Positions 16,647 to 24,954 of a stretch of 64,000 nucleotides of DNA are shown here, piece after piece. The notes under the pieces were generated by a model. That model was not told the origin of the DNA, searched no databases, and saw only the letters and a list, made by a program, of their open reading frames with translations. Both the position numbers and the translations under genes were made by a program. Position 1 is the first letter of the stretch, and the number at the start of each line of letters is the position of its first letter. This DNA is from Bacteroidales bacterium (GTDB lineage Bacteria > Bacteroidota > Bacteroidia > Bacteroidales > F082). The DNA lies in NCBI GenBank assembly GCA_019454985.1, contig JACFNF010000014.1, positions 3,131 to 67,130 on the forward strand, in the 5' to 3' direction.

Positions 16647-17975
16647 ATGAGACGAAAAAGGGATATCATTATCAGCGGGTTTTCCAAGCTCCTGAAAGAA
16701 GAAAAACTCAAACTGGTAGCCGAATATTTTGAGAATCCGGGCGAGGTCGTCAGCCTTCTGAAGAGTTTCTGGCATACCGACGAGCGTCAGCAAAAACTTT
16801 TCGACGAGTTCAGCGAGAATACCATCACCAATTTCTATATCCCTTACGGCATAGCTCCCAATGTGATGATCAACGAGCGCACCTATCTTGTGCCGATGGT
16901 CATTGAAGAAAGCTCGGTGGTGGCAGCAGCCTCGGCTGCATCCAAATTTTGGAGCGAGCGTGGGGGATACCATTCCGAGATCATCAGTACAAAAAAGGTT
17001 GGTCAGGTACACTTTAGCTGGAGCGGCCCCGAGTCAAGGCTTCGGGCTATGATGCCCGAGATACGCACTGTGCTTGTGGAAGCCGTCAAGCCGATCACTG
17101 CCAATATGGAGAAGCGCGGCGGCGGCATCCTCGACATCGAGCTCATCAGTCTGACTCACGAGATCGAAGACTATTATCAGCTTATGGTGACTTTTGAAAC
17201 CAAAGACTCCATGGGCGCTAATTTCATCAACTCGGTACTCGAAGAGTTTGGACAAACCCTCAGGCAATATATGGCCGGGCAGTTACATCTGCCCGAACAG
17301 CAACAACAGCTTGAGATTATCATGGCAATTTTGTCGAACTATACACCCGAATGTGTGGTGAAAACCTGGGTGGAATGTCCTTTCAGCCGACTGGATCAAA
17401 TAGATGAAACCCTTGATGGAGAAGCTTTTGCACGTAAATTCGAGAAGGCTGTACGCATTGCCCATGTGGATATTTACCGTGCCACGACCCACAATAAAGG
17501 CATCTACAACGGTATTGATGCAGTGGCCATCGCCACGGGTAACGATTTCAGAGCCATTGAGGCTGCAGGACATGCATACGCCTCGCGCAACGGACGTTAT
17601 CAAAGCCTTTCGCGCGTAGAAATTGAAGGCGATATCTTCAGATTTATTCTTGAGGTGCCTATGGCGCTTGGCACGGTGGGCGGCCTCACCAGCCTGCATC
17701 CCTTGGCCAAACAATCGCTTGAGCTTTTGGGCAACCCAAGCGCCACCGAGCTGATGATGATTGCCTCCGCAATGGGATTAGCCAATAATTTCTCTGCCGT
17801 TAAATCACTGACGACTAAAGGGATACAAGCCGGCCACATGAAGATGCACCTGTTTAACATCCTCAACCATTTCAAGGCCAACGATGAAGAAAAAACGGCA
17901 GCTGCCGAGCATTTTAAAGATCAGAAGGTGTCGTTTGCCAGTGTCGGACAATACATCGCTTCCTTAAGAAAATGA
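16647..17975 (+). CDS. mvaA: Hydroxymethylglutaryl-CoA reductase, class II
   Basis: This enzyme reduces HMG-CoA to mevalonate, the committing step of the mevalonate pathway (class II enzymes can also run in the degradative direction). The 442-residue product carries the catalytic set: a Glu in VPMVIEESSVVAAAS (Glu87/88), Lys284 in THNKGIYNGIDA, Asp300 in ATGNDFRAIEA, and His397 in GIQAGHMKMHLFN. It heads the isoprenoid cluster and overlaps the next gene by the 4 bases ATGA, so translation is coupled. The neighbours are pathway kinases and the decarboxylase, which argues for biosynthesis rather than mevalonate breakdown. Confidence 0.95.
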   Translation: MRRKRDIIISGFSKLLKEEKLKLVAEYFENPGEVVSLLKSFWHTDERQQKLFDEFSENTITNFYIPYGIAPNVMINERTYLVPMVIEESSVVAAASAASKFWSERGGYHSEIISTKKVGQVHFSWSGPESRLRAMMPEIRTVLVEAVKPITANMEKRGGGILDIELISLTHEIEDYYQLMVTFETKDSMGANFINSVLEEFGQTLRQYMAGQLHLPEQQQQLEIIMAILSNYTPECVVKTWVECPFSRLDQIDETLDGEAFARKFEKAVRIAHVDIYRATTHNKGIYNGIDAVAIATGNDFRAIEAAGHAYASRNGRYQSLSRVEIEGDIFRFILEVPMALGTVGGLTSLHPLAKQSLELLGNPSATELMMIASAMGLANNFSAVKSLTTKGIQAGHMKMHLFNILNHFKANDEEKTAAAEHFKDQKVSFASVGQYIASLRK

Positions 17976-18910
17976 CCGTTTTCTCAGCGCAAACTTTTGC
18001 TTCCAACGGAAAACTGTTGCTGACAGGCGAATACCTTGTGCTCAAAGGCGCCAAAGCATTGGCGTTGCCCTTGAAGCTACAGCAGACACTCACGGTGAGC
18101 GGGGAGGAAGCCTATGGCCATGCTTTGCTCAACTGGTATGCTTTTGCACCTACCGCGCCCTGGATGAAGATTCTTTTTGAGCTTCCTAGCCTCGATATCA
18201 TTTATTCCAATAATCCTCAGGCCGCCTCGAAGTTACACGTGATTTTACTGACGCTCCGGCAGATGAGCCCTCATCTTTTTGACGGCTCTTTGTCGTGGGA
18301 AGTGAAAACCCGCCTCGTTTTTGAGCCTGACTGGGGTTTTGGAACCAGTTCAACCCTCATTGCCAATCTGGCTAAATGGGCAGGAGTTGATCCTTATGAT
18401 CTGTTACGATTTTCCATTGGCGGCTCAGGCTACGATGTAGCCTGTGCCTCTGCTTCATCACCTATTTTCTATGAAAGCAAATCCCTTCGTCCAACAGTGA
18501 TTCGGGCCGGCTTCAAACCGCCATTTGCCAATCAACTTTTTTTTGTTTATCGCGGAAAGAAAAAAGATAGTCTGCAGGATGTACGCAGCTTTATGCAACG
18601 CTATGAAGACAGCCCTCTTACGCATGAGATCAGCCGGATCAGTCAAATCAGTGAAGAAACCACCCGGACGGAATCGTACGCAACTTTCTGTACGTTGATG
18701 GATGAACATGAACAGTTGATATCCGGACTCATTGATGTTCAACCTCTGAAAACAAGTTTTCCTGATTTTGACGGTCACCTGAAAAACTTAGGCGCCTGGG
18801 GTGGCGATTTCATGCTCGCTATGAGCGATCGGGGCGAGAAATATCTGCGGCAATATTTTGCAGGACATGGGTTAAAGCTGATATTCCCCTATCACGATAT
18901 TATCCGGTAA
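17972..18910 (+). CDS. GYDIA-family GHMP kinase, candidate phosphomevalonate kinase
   Basis: The 312-residue product is a GHMP-superfamily small-molecule kinase. It starts with SNGKLLLTGEYLVLKGAKALA (motif 1), has the ATP-binding WGFGTSST (121-128) and the family signature GSGYDVACA (151-159), here with Val instead of Ile. It sits between HMG-CoA reductase (4-base overlap) and diphosphomevalonate decarboxylase, with mevalonate kinase at the end of the run. The only enzyme of the mevalonate route otherwise missing is phosphomevalonate kinase. That role is my inference from context; no experiment is implied. A regulatory or alternative kinase is possible. Confidence 0.85.
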   Translation: MTVFSAQTFASNGKLLLTGEYLVLKGAKALALPLKLQQTLTVSGEEAYGHALLNWYAFAPTAPWMKILFELPSLDIIYSNNPQAASKLHVILLTLRQMSPHLFDGSLSWEVKTRLVFEPDWGFGTSSTLIANLAKWAGVDPYDLLRFSIGGSGYDVACASASSPIFYESKSLRPTVIRAGFKPPFANQLFFVYRGKKKDSLQDVRSFMQRYEDSPLTHEISRISQISEETTRTESYATFCTLMDEHEQLISGLIDVQPLKTSFPDFDGHLKNLGAWGGDFMLAMSDRGEKYLRQYFAGHGLKLIFPYHDIIR

Positions 18911-18921
18911 AACAAAGTGCG

Positions 18922-20007
18922 ATGCTGAAAACACTTTATGTCAGACAGGCTTTGAAGCCTGAGGATGCGGCTACCCTGTCGGGTACCGCAGCATGGCAGA
19001 GCCCGTCGAACATTGCCTTGGTGAAATATTGGGGCAAACATGGCCATCAGTTGCCCAACAACCCATCGGTAAGCCTGACACTTGCCGAGGCTTTTACCCG
19101 AACACAGTTGTTGTGGAGTCCGAAAGAGGGCAAAACAGGCCGGATGCTTTTTCGTTTTCACGGGCAAGAGGAACCTTCTTTTGCCGAAAAGATGAAAAAA
19201 TTTTTGGAGAGTCAGGCAGAGGTTTTTCCTTTTCTTGCTGCTTATGACCTCGAAGTGGAGAGCAGCAACAGTTTTCCACATTCGTCGGGAATTGCCTCTT
19301 CGGCATCATCAATGAGCGCCTTCGTGCTTTGTTTGCTTGATATGGAGGTTCGTTTGAGCGGACAACCCCCCGATGAAGAAGCTTTTTCCCGGAAAGCCTC
19401 ATGGCTTGCGCGTCAGGCCTCAGGCAGCGCTGCCAGAAGTCTGTTCCCTTACGCATCACTTTGGGGCCAATGTGATAAAGTGGAGGGCAGCAGTCAGGAA
19501 ACGGCTATCGCTCTGACTGATCTTCATCCGGTGTTTCGAACCTATCGCGACAGCATCCTGATTGTTCACAGCGGGGTGAAAACTGTTTCAAGCCGTGCCG
19601 GCCATGCTTTGATGGAGGGCAATCCATTTGCTCCGGCGCGTTATGCACAGGCCAAGGCTAACACTGTGCGATTGATAGGCATATTGAAGAGTGGCAACCT
19701 GGAGGACTTTGTCGAACTTGTTGAATCCGAAGCGCTCCAGCTTCACGCCTTGATGATGGCTTCTACTCCTTCGTTTATCCTTATGAAACCCGAAACCCTT
19801 CAAATCATCGAAAAGTTGCGGCAATTCAGGCACGAAAGCGGCCTACCACTCTGCTTCACCTTAGATGCCGGACCAAATGTGCATTTGTTGTATCCCGATG
19901 AGATACGGACACAAGTGCAGGAGTTTATTCGTACCCAATTGCTGCCGCACTGCGAAGACGGCCAATGGATTGATGATCATGTGGGGAAGGGCCCTTTCCG
20001 ATACTGA
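18922..20007 (+). CDS. mvaD: Diphosphomevalonate decarboxylase
   Basis: This enzyme makes isopentenyl diphosphate from mevalonate 5-diphosphate with ATP. The 361-residue product has the family motifs SPSNIALVKYWGKH (about 29-42), SSGIASSASSMSAF (about 124-137), SGSAARSLF and the late TLDAGPNVHLLY. The usual Cys of the GSACRS motif is Ala here. It follows the GYDIA kinase by 11 bases and precedes mevalonate kinase by 7, in a tight operon. Confidence 0.95.
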   Translation: MLKTLYVRQALKPEDAATLSGTAAWQSPSNIALVKYWGKHGHQLPNNPSVSLTLAEAFTRTQLLWSPKEGKTGRMLFRFHGQEEPSFAEKMKKFLESQAEVFPFLAAYDLEVESSNSFPHSSGIASSASSMSAFVLCLLDMEVRLSGQPPDEEAFSRKASWLARQASGSAARSLFPYASLWGQCDKVEGSSQETAIALTDLHPVFRTYRDSILIVHSGVKTVSSRAGHALMEGNPFAPARYAQAKANTVRLIGILKSGNLEDFVELVESEALQLHALMMASTPSFILMKPETLQIIEKLRQFRHESGLPLCFTLDAGPNVHLLYPDEIRTQVQEFIRTQLLPHCEDGQWIDDHVGKGPFRY

Positions 20008-20014
20008 CAGTTTT

Positions 20015-20926
20015 ATGGTGACGACAGATCGCGGCCCATTTTATGGCAAGGTAATGCTCTTTGGTGAGTATTCAGTCATCCTTGGATCCAAAGCCTTGGT
20101 GGTACCGCTAAAGTGTTTCTCAGGACAGTGGAGCCGGAAAGCCATTGTTCATCCGCGGCAGAATTATCTGAGGGACGAGCTTATCAAATATTGCGAATAT
20201 CTGTCGGGCAATGCCGAAACAGCTTCTTTGCTCCGAACCGATGCCATGCATGAAGCACTCGAACAAGGCTGGTGGTTAGATACCGATATTCCGGTAGGTT
20301 ATGGTGTGGGTAGCTCGGGTTTGGTGGTGGCAGCCCTGTATGAGTCGTTTGCCGTGAAACGCCCTGATGAACTGATGCATCTCAAAAGGCAGCTTGGCCT
20401 GCTTGAGAATTATTTTCACGGAAACAGCTCCGGTATTGACCCTTTGTGTTGCTTGTTACGACAGCCGGTACTCATTGACGGACAGCAACAGTTGAGCCTG
20501 CCCGGCACGTTTCATGCTCCCGAAAGTTGGAAGGTGTTTCTTTTCGACAGTGGCCGATCCGGCCTGACAGGACCTTTGGTACAGTATTTCCAGCAACGAA
20601 TGCAGGAATATTCTTTTTACAGAAAGGTGAAAAACGATTGGATTCCTGCCGTGAATGGTGTCATCGAACAATTTTTGGCCGGAGATTCTGCATTGCTGTC
20701 ATCTCATTTAGTGAAGCTTTCCCATTTTGAGCGACATCAGCTTGGTGCAATGATACCGCCGGAATTGGAAGCTTTTTGGGATACCGGTCTGAGTGACGGC
20801 CGTTTTCTGATGAAGCTTTGCGGCTCGGGAGGCGGAGGTTTCAGCCTTGTGTTTACAGAAGATGAAACAGCAATGAGGCAGCATCTTCCCGCGGAAAGAC
20901 TCATTCCTTTTGGCGATAGCCTTTAA
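20015..20926 (+). CDS. mvk: Mevalonate kinase
   Basis: The 303-residue GHMP kinase begins MVTTDRGPFYGKVMLFGEYSVI; I chose this ATG because it lies 7 bases after mvaD and starts just before motif 1. It has the ATP loop PVGYGVGSSGLVVAAL, the mevalonate-kinase-like ENYFHGNSSGIDPL (acidic and Asp catalytic positions) and the C-terminal CGSGGGGFSLV. It is expected to phosphorylate mevalonate. Its stop codon shares TTAA (20923-20926) with the stop of the convergent cytochrome gene. GHMP kinases are hard to tell apart, so the exact substrate rests on context. Confidence 0.85.
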   Translation: MVTTDRGPFYGKVMLFGEYSVILGSKALVVPLKCFSGQWSRKAIVHPRQNYLRDELIKYCEYLSGNAETASLLRTDAMHEALEQGWWLDTDIPVGYGVGSSGLVVAALYESFAVKRPDELMHLKRQLGLLENYFHGNSSGIDPLCCLLRQPVLIDGQQQLSLPGTFHAPESWKVFLFDSGRSGLTGPLVQYFQQRMQEYSFYRKVKNDWIPAVNGVIEQFLAGDSALLSSHLVKLSHFERHQLGAMIPPELEAFWDTGLSDGRFLMKLCGSGGGGFSLVFTEDETAMRQHLPAERLIPFGDSL

Positions 20927-22893
20927 ATCCTGAGAGCTTTTCTCAGGGTTGCCACCTGCTTATCCTGAGGATCAATCCGGATGGCTCGTTGCAGATAGCT
21001 AACGGCCTTATCGTGCTGTCCGGCTGCCCGGTGCAATCCGGCAAGATTGACCAAAGCCTGTACGTTGTCGGGATTGAGCGATAGCGCCATCTCGAACGAT
21101 TTCTGTGCTGAGGAGACATTTCCCAGTTGCAACTCACAATAGCCTATGTTCACCCAGGCTCTTTCGTTTCGTGGGTATTCGGCGATGACATACGCAAATA
21201 TTTTTCGGGCTTGCGGCAGACTATCGGAGAGTACCAAGGCGCTGCCCAATTTGTTCAGCATCTCAAGGTGAAAAGGCGCTAAGGTAGTCGCTTGATGATA
21301 AAACCGGATTGCTTTTTTCAGATATCCGTCCGATTCATAGGCTTGCCCTATGCGGTAAGCTGCCCAGGCATCATCGTTTTCGTAATCCTGTACCACAAGC
21401 CATTCGTTGAGTATCTTGTCCGGGTCATTGTTCTCCACAAGTTTACGGATGGCACGGTGGTTTTTTGTCAGAAAGAAATAATGGACAAACTCTTTGAAAT
21501 GAATTTTGTCGGTCTTTTTGGTTACCGGTAAAAGATAAGCTGCTGCTGAATCGAGATAGATGGGGTTAGGCTCAAAGGTCTCGTATTCTCGCAGATATCC
21601 GCGTCCCATTGTGAAGCGGTCGGTTTTGCGGTTATTTACCGCCACCAAACCTCTAAAGACCTGTGGTGTTGGGATTTTCGGGTCAGGCAAAGTGATTTTG
21701 TGATCGGTAATCAACACGTGAGGAATATCGCGGCTATCGCGCTTGATCATGTGGCAATCCACGCAGTTGCCCAGATCGGGGCGGGAAGCTGTCTCGGTCG
21801 AATGGATTTCTTTGGGATGGTTATGGCAGTCGGTGCATACTTTATTATATCGTTTCGGGTCGGTTTGTTTTACAGTGATATGGGGGTTGTGACATTGGAT
21901 ACAAGATAGATCGCCATTGGTTTTTCGATAGCAGGCACTTTCGGCCATGCGTTCGAAATGCGAAGCCATGATCAGGGTTGGTGTTCCGCCTTCGTAAACC
22001 GGCATAAACACGTCCATGAAGTCGGTCAAAGGCAAGCCCGGACGGAAGTCGTAGAAACTTTTTCCATTTTTCAGCACCATAGTTCCCTGCAGGTGGCAGC
22101 GTGAACAAATATCGTTTTGCAGATTTTTAGGGAGCCTGGCGGGGTTCACAATACCTAAATCAGGTCCGGCAGCAGTGTCCATCATCACGCCGCGTTTGGT
22201 CAGGTTCACATGTACCGAGCCCGGCCCGTGACAACGCTCGCAGTCAATACCCAGCGGAATATGGGTGTATTTGTTTTGCGAACCAAGCACAAGGGTGGGC
22301 AGATTGTTATGGCACGAAATACACTCTAAACCCAGATAGCGTGAAAAACGTGTGTTGGCTGTGCCTTCGAAACCCGGAGGAAGATCAAAACGCTGTTGCT
22401 GGGTATAAAAGGTAAACGGAATTTGATAAGCATAGCCATTGATAGTGAAAATATGTGAGTTGGTATGATGTCCCGAACCCACGATATAATCCACTTTTTC
22501 GATGCGCTGATAAATGGTGTCTTTGCCTTCGAGACGGAACTCTTTAACCATAAGCACGGTGTCTTTCCAGAAAGGCTGATACCAAAAATTTCGGAAAGGG
22601 TTATAGATCACAGAGTCAGGGCCGATGACCGAGGCGCTTTTCTGTGGGTTGGCTCGGCCAAACGACTTACCCATCCCTGTTTGATGATAAGTGAGATAGT
22701 TGTTGTAATGACAATCGCGGCACGATTCTTTTCCGGTGTAATAGGCTGAGTCGTGCTGATTCCAATAGGTTAGGACGGATGGCTGAGGTGTTTCTGCAGA
22801 AGGTTCAATGACATCGTTACACGCCAATTGGCCAAAAATGAGCCAAAGCAAAGCCGATAAAAAGCCCAATTGTTGGAGAAACGATTGCCTCAT
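20923..22893 (-). CDS. Seven-heme cytochrome c lipoprotein with C-terminal TPR repeats
   Basis: The 656-residue product has a signal peptide with a lipobox (FGQLAC, Cys25). It then has seven CXXCH heme-attachment motifs: CRDCH (58-62), CISCH, CERCH, CSRCH, CIQCH, CTDCH and CVDCH. The last 150 residues or so are TPR units (for example FYHQATTLAPFHLEMLNKLG and NIGYCELQLGNVSSA). Family members of this kind resemble cytochrome c554-type proteins and are thought to move electrons in the periplasm. The partner is unknown. Hemes crowd the N-terminal two thirds, and the TPR part may tether partners. No other respiratory gene is adjacent. The gene is convergent with mvk. Confidence 0.88.
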   Translation of the reverse strand: MRQSFLQQLGFLSALLWLIFGQLACNDVIEPSAETPQPSVLTYWNQHDSAYYTGKESCRDCHYNNYLTYHQTGMGKSFGRANPQKSASVIGPDSVIYNPFRNFWYQPFWKDTVLMVKEFRLEGKDTIYQRIEKVDYIVGSGHHTNSHIFTINGYAYQIPFTFYTQQQRFDLPPGFEGTANTRFSRYLGLECISCHNNLPTLVLGSQNKYTHIPLGIDCERCHGPGSVHVNLTKRGVMMDTAAGPDLGIVNPARLPKNLQNDICSRCHLQGTMVLKNGKSFYDFRPGLPLTDFMDVFMPVYEGGTPTLIMASHFERMAESACYRKTNGDLSCIQCHNPHITVKQTDPKRYNKVCTDCHNHPKEIHSTETASRPDLGNCVDCHMIKRDSRDIPHVLITDHKITLPDPKIPTPQVFRGLVAVNNRKTDRFTMGRGYLREYETFEPNPIYLDSAAAYLLPVTKKTDKIHFKEFVHYFFLTKNHRAIRKLVENNDPDKILNEWLVVQDYENDDAWAAYRIGQAYESDGYLKKAIRFYHQATTLAPFHLEMLNKLGSALVLSDSLPQARKIFAYVIAEYPRNERAWVNIGYCELQLGNVSSAQKSFEMALSLNPDNVQALVNLAGLHRAAGQHDKAVSYLQRAIRIDPQDKQVATLRKALRI

Positions 22894-23024
22894 CTCGATG
22901 ATTTACGGCAAAAATACGCAAAACAAGCGGATACGGGAATGAGAATTTCTCAGAGAGGAGGGCATTTAAAACGTTTAAAATAAAAACTTTTGTAGGAAAA
23001 CGCGTATATCCCCCTGAGGCTTTG

Positions 23025-23032
23025 TATTTTTG
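23025..23032 (+). promoter_or_regulatory. -7 element TATTTTTG of the coiled-coil lipoprotein gene
   Basis: This fits TAnnTTTG and lies 22 bases before the ATG at 23054. Confidence 0.5.
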
Positions 23033-23053
23033 CAGTCTAAAACTGAAAATATT

Positions 23054-23920
23054 ATGAAAAGAACGATTCAACTGATGATGCTAGCCGCGTTTTTCCTGCT
23101 TAGCGCATGTACCGGCGAATATAAAAAAGAGATTGCACGACTTCAGGCTTATGCCGACAGCCTCGAAAACAGGGGAGTCGAAAAAGACACTGTGACCATG
23201 TCGTATGTCAAGGCTTTCAATGCAATCCAGCGAAATCTGGACGAGATCAAGATGAAGGAAAACCTCATCACCCAGATCTCGGAAACCGACCCGGAAATAC
23301 GGAAGTCTAAAGAAGAAGAAATCAATCGCGATATAGATGCCATTTACGAGCTTTTATTAAAAAACAAACAGATCATTGCTGATTTGCGCAAGCAGTTGAG
23401 CGGAGCCGGCAAGAAAAGAGCCGAGCTTGAGCAGATGATTGCCAGCCTGAATGGGCAGATTGAATCGAAGGATACTGAGATCAGTCAATTGAAAAAAGAT
23501 TTGAGCGAAAAACAGTTGGTTATTCGTCATCTCGAAAAAAATCTGGCAGATATGGAAAGCATGAATGTTGAGAAAGAAGCGGTTATCGAACAGCAGATTG
23601 TTGAGAAAAATACGGTTTGGTATATCATTGGTACACGAAAACATCTTGAAGAGCAAAAGATCGTTACGAGGGAAGGTGGATTCATCGGGCTGGGCAAGAG
23701 TCAGAGGGTGAGTGAAAATTTTGATAAATCGCTTTTCACCTTAGCCGATCAGCGCGACTTGAAATCGCTGCCGGTGTTCAGCCGCAAAGCCCGCCTTCTG
23801 ACCATACATCCTGCAGCCAGCTATCAGTTTACAGGCGATAAGAGTATTGACAGCCTGAAGATTATACATCCTGATGATTTCTGGAGCGCCTCGCGCTATT
23901 TAGTGGTGATGATTGATTGA
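23054..23920 (+). CDS. Coiled-coil lipoprotein of unknown function
   Basis: The product of 288 residues starts at the ATG at 23054, 22 bases after a -7 element. The signal is MKRTIQLMMLAAFFLLSAC with Cys at position 19. The next 190 residues or so are highly charged, with heptad-like patterns (KKEIARLQAYADSL, IASLNGQIESKDTEISQLKKDL) predicting a long coiled coil. The last 90 residues form a compact basic domain (WYIIGTRKHLEEQKIV, FIGLGKSQRVSENFD). Similar coiled-coil lipoproteins are common in the phylum, and I know no assigned role. A spacer between membranes is a guess. Confidence 0.8.
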   Translation: MKRTIQLMMLAAFFLLSACTGEYKKEIARLQAYADSLENRGVEKDTVTMSYVKAFNAIQRNLDEIKMKENLITQISETDPEIRKSKEEEINRDIDAIYELLLKNKQIIADLRKQLSGAGKKRAELEQMIASLNGQIESKDTEISQLKKDLSEKQLVIRHLEKNLADMESMNVEKEAVIEQQIVEKNTVWYIIGTRKHLEEQKIVTREGGFIGLGKSQRVSENFDKSLFTLADQRDLKSLPVFSRKARLLTIHPAASYQFTGDKSIDSLKIIHPDDFWSASRYLVVMID

Positions 23921-23941
23921 GGACATTGAATTGAAGACAAC

Positions 23942-23977
23942 AAAAAAGGCTGCGAAATATGTTTCGCAGCCTTTTTT
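23942..23977. terminator. Bidirectional terminator between convergent genes
   Basis: A perfect 16-bp stem (AAAAAAGGCTGCGAAA / TTTCGCAGCCTTTTTT) with a TATG loop carries T-runs on both sides. It lies between the coiled-coil lipoprotein gene and the HIT gene; its edge touches the HIT stop codon. Confidence 0.92.
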
Positions 23978-24372
23978 TAATCAAGTGCGGCCACTATGGC
24001 TGTCCGGATTTCCTCAAACTCTTCGGGCGACAACTTCAGCTTGGGTTTACTGAAATCCATATCGTAGATGCTGTTGATAGGGATAAGATGGATGTGTGCA
24101 TGAGGCACTTCGAGGCCGATCACCGTGACGCCGATGCGTTGACAGGGAATAGTTTTCCGGATGGCTTTGGCAATTTTTCCGGCAAATACCATCATATCGC
24201 CAAGGTCATTGTCCGGAATATCGAAGATATAGTCCGTTTCGGCTTTCGGGATAACAAGCGTATGCCCCTTTGCCAATGGGTTGATATCCATGAAGGCGTA
24301 AAAGCGGTCGTCTTCAGCGATTTTATAGGAAGGTATCTCACCTTTCACGATACGAGAAAAAATAGTTGCCAT
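23977..24372 (-). CDS. HIT family protein (histidine triad nucleotide hydrolase)
   Basis: HIT proteins hydrolyse nucleoside phosphoramidates or dinucleoside polyphosphates. The 131-residue product has the family start TIFSRIVKGEIPSYKIAED, the segment NPLAKGHTLVIPK, and the active-site triad HAHIHLIP. Size fits HinT. It follows greA by 12 bases on the same strand, so the two share a transcript. This pairing is seen in other Bacteroidota. Confidence 0.93.
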   Translation of the reverse strand: MATIFSRIVKGEIPSYKIAEDDRFYAFMDINPLAKGHTLVIPKAETDYIFDIPDNDLGDMMVFAGKIAKAIRKTIPCQRIGVTVIGLEVPHAHIHLIPINSIYDMDFSKPKLKLSPEEFEEIRTAIVAALD

Positions 24373-24384
24373 ATTATTCGAAGT

Positions 24385-24858
24385 TTAGCGTGAAATTTCG
24401 ATGATTTCGAAGGTCAGTTTACCAGCCGGCACATGGATATCCACTTTCTCACCAACCGACCGGCCTAAGAGTCCTTTTGCAATGGGTGAGTTGACCGAGA
24501 TTTTGTTTTGTTTCAGGTCGGCTTCTTTTTCAGGCACGATGGCATAATCTAACATCGCATTGTTCTTCAGATTTTTAATCTTCACTCGCGACAGGAGAAG
24601 CACTTTTGAAGTGTCAATTTTTGACTCGTCGAGGATACGGGCATTCATCAGCAGGTCTTGCAGTTGACTGATTTTCAACTCAAGCATTCCCTGAGCCTCT
24701 TTTGCTGCATCGTATTCGGCATTTTCCGAAAGATCGCCCTTATCGCGGGCTTCGGCAATCATCTGCGAGATGCGTGGACGTTCTTTTGAGATCAGGTCTT
24801 CAAGTTCATCCCTTAAGCGTTTTAGACCGTCCTCTGTAAAATATTTTATTTCCGACAT
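24385..24858 (-). CDS. greA: Transcription elongation factor GreA
   Basis: GreA rescues backtracked RNA polymerase by stimulating transcript cleavage. The 157-residue product has the N-terminal coiled-coil with the acidic tip (ARDKGDLSENAEYDAAKEAQ, conserved Asp and Glu) and the C-terminal FKBP-like domain ending NSPIAKGLLGRSVGEKVDIHVPAG. It is the first gene of a greA-HIT pair. Its leader contains a hairpin at 24886-24919 placed just after a -7 element at 24924-24931, which could attenuate transcription. Confidence 0.96.
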   Translation of the reverse strand: MSEIKYFTEDGLKRLRDELEDLISKERPRISQMIAEARDKGDLSENAEYDAAKEAQGMLELKISQLQDLLMNARILDESKIDTSKVLLLSRVKIKNLKNNAMLDYAIVPEKEADLKQNKISVNSPIAKGLLGRSVGEKVDIHVPAGKLTFEIIEISR

Positions 24859-24885
24859 AGTGATTTGGTTTTGTCATTATGAAGT

Positions 24886-24919
24886 AAAAAAGACCCTTAA
24901 CAGAGTAAGGGCCTTTTTT
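24886..24919 (-). terminator. Hairpin terminator in the greA leader
   Basis: The arms AAAAAAGACCCTTA and TAAGGGCCTTTTTT (one mismatch, 6-base loop) are followed by a T-run in the minus direction. It is 36 bases past the stop of the PorV-like gene and 28 bases before the greA ATG. It may simply end the PorV operon, or it may be an attenuator if the -7 element at 24924-24931 is used. Confidence 0.8.
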
Positions 24920-24923
24920 TTTG

Positions 24924-24931
24924 CAAAAATA
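24924..24931 (-). promoter_or_regulatory. -7 element TATTTTTG upstream of greA
   Basis: This fits TAnnTTTG on the minus strand, just upstream of the hairpin. A transcript from it would begin with the hairpin sequence. Confidence 0.45.
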
Positions 24932-24954
24932 CGTATTAATTCTTTACCCCGAAA

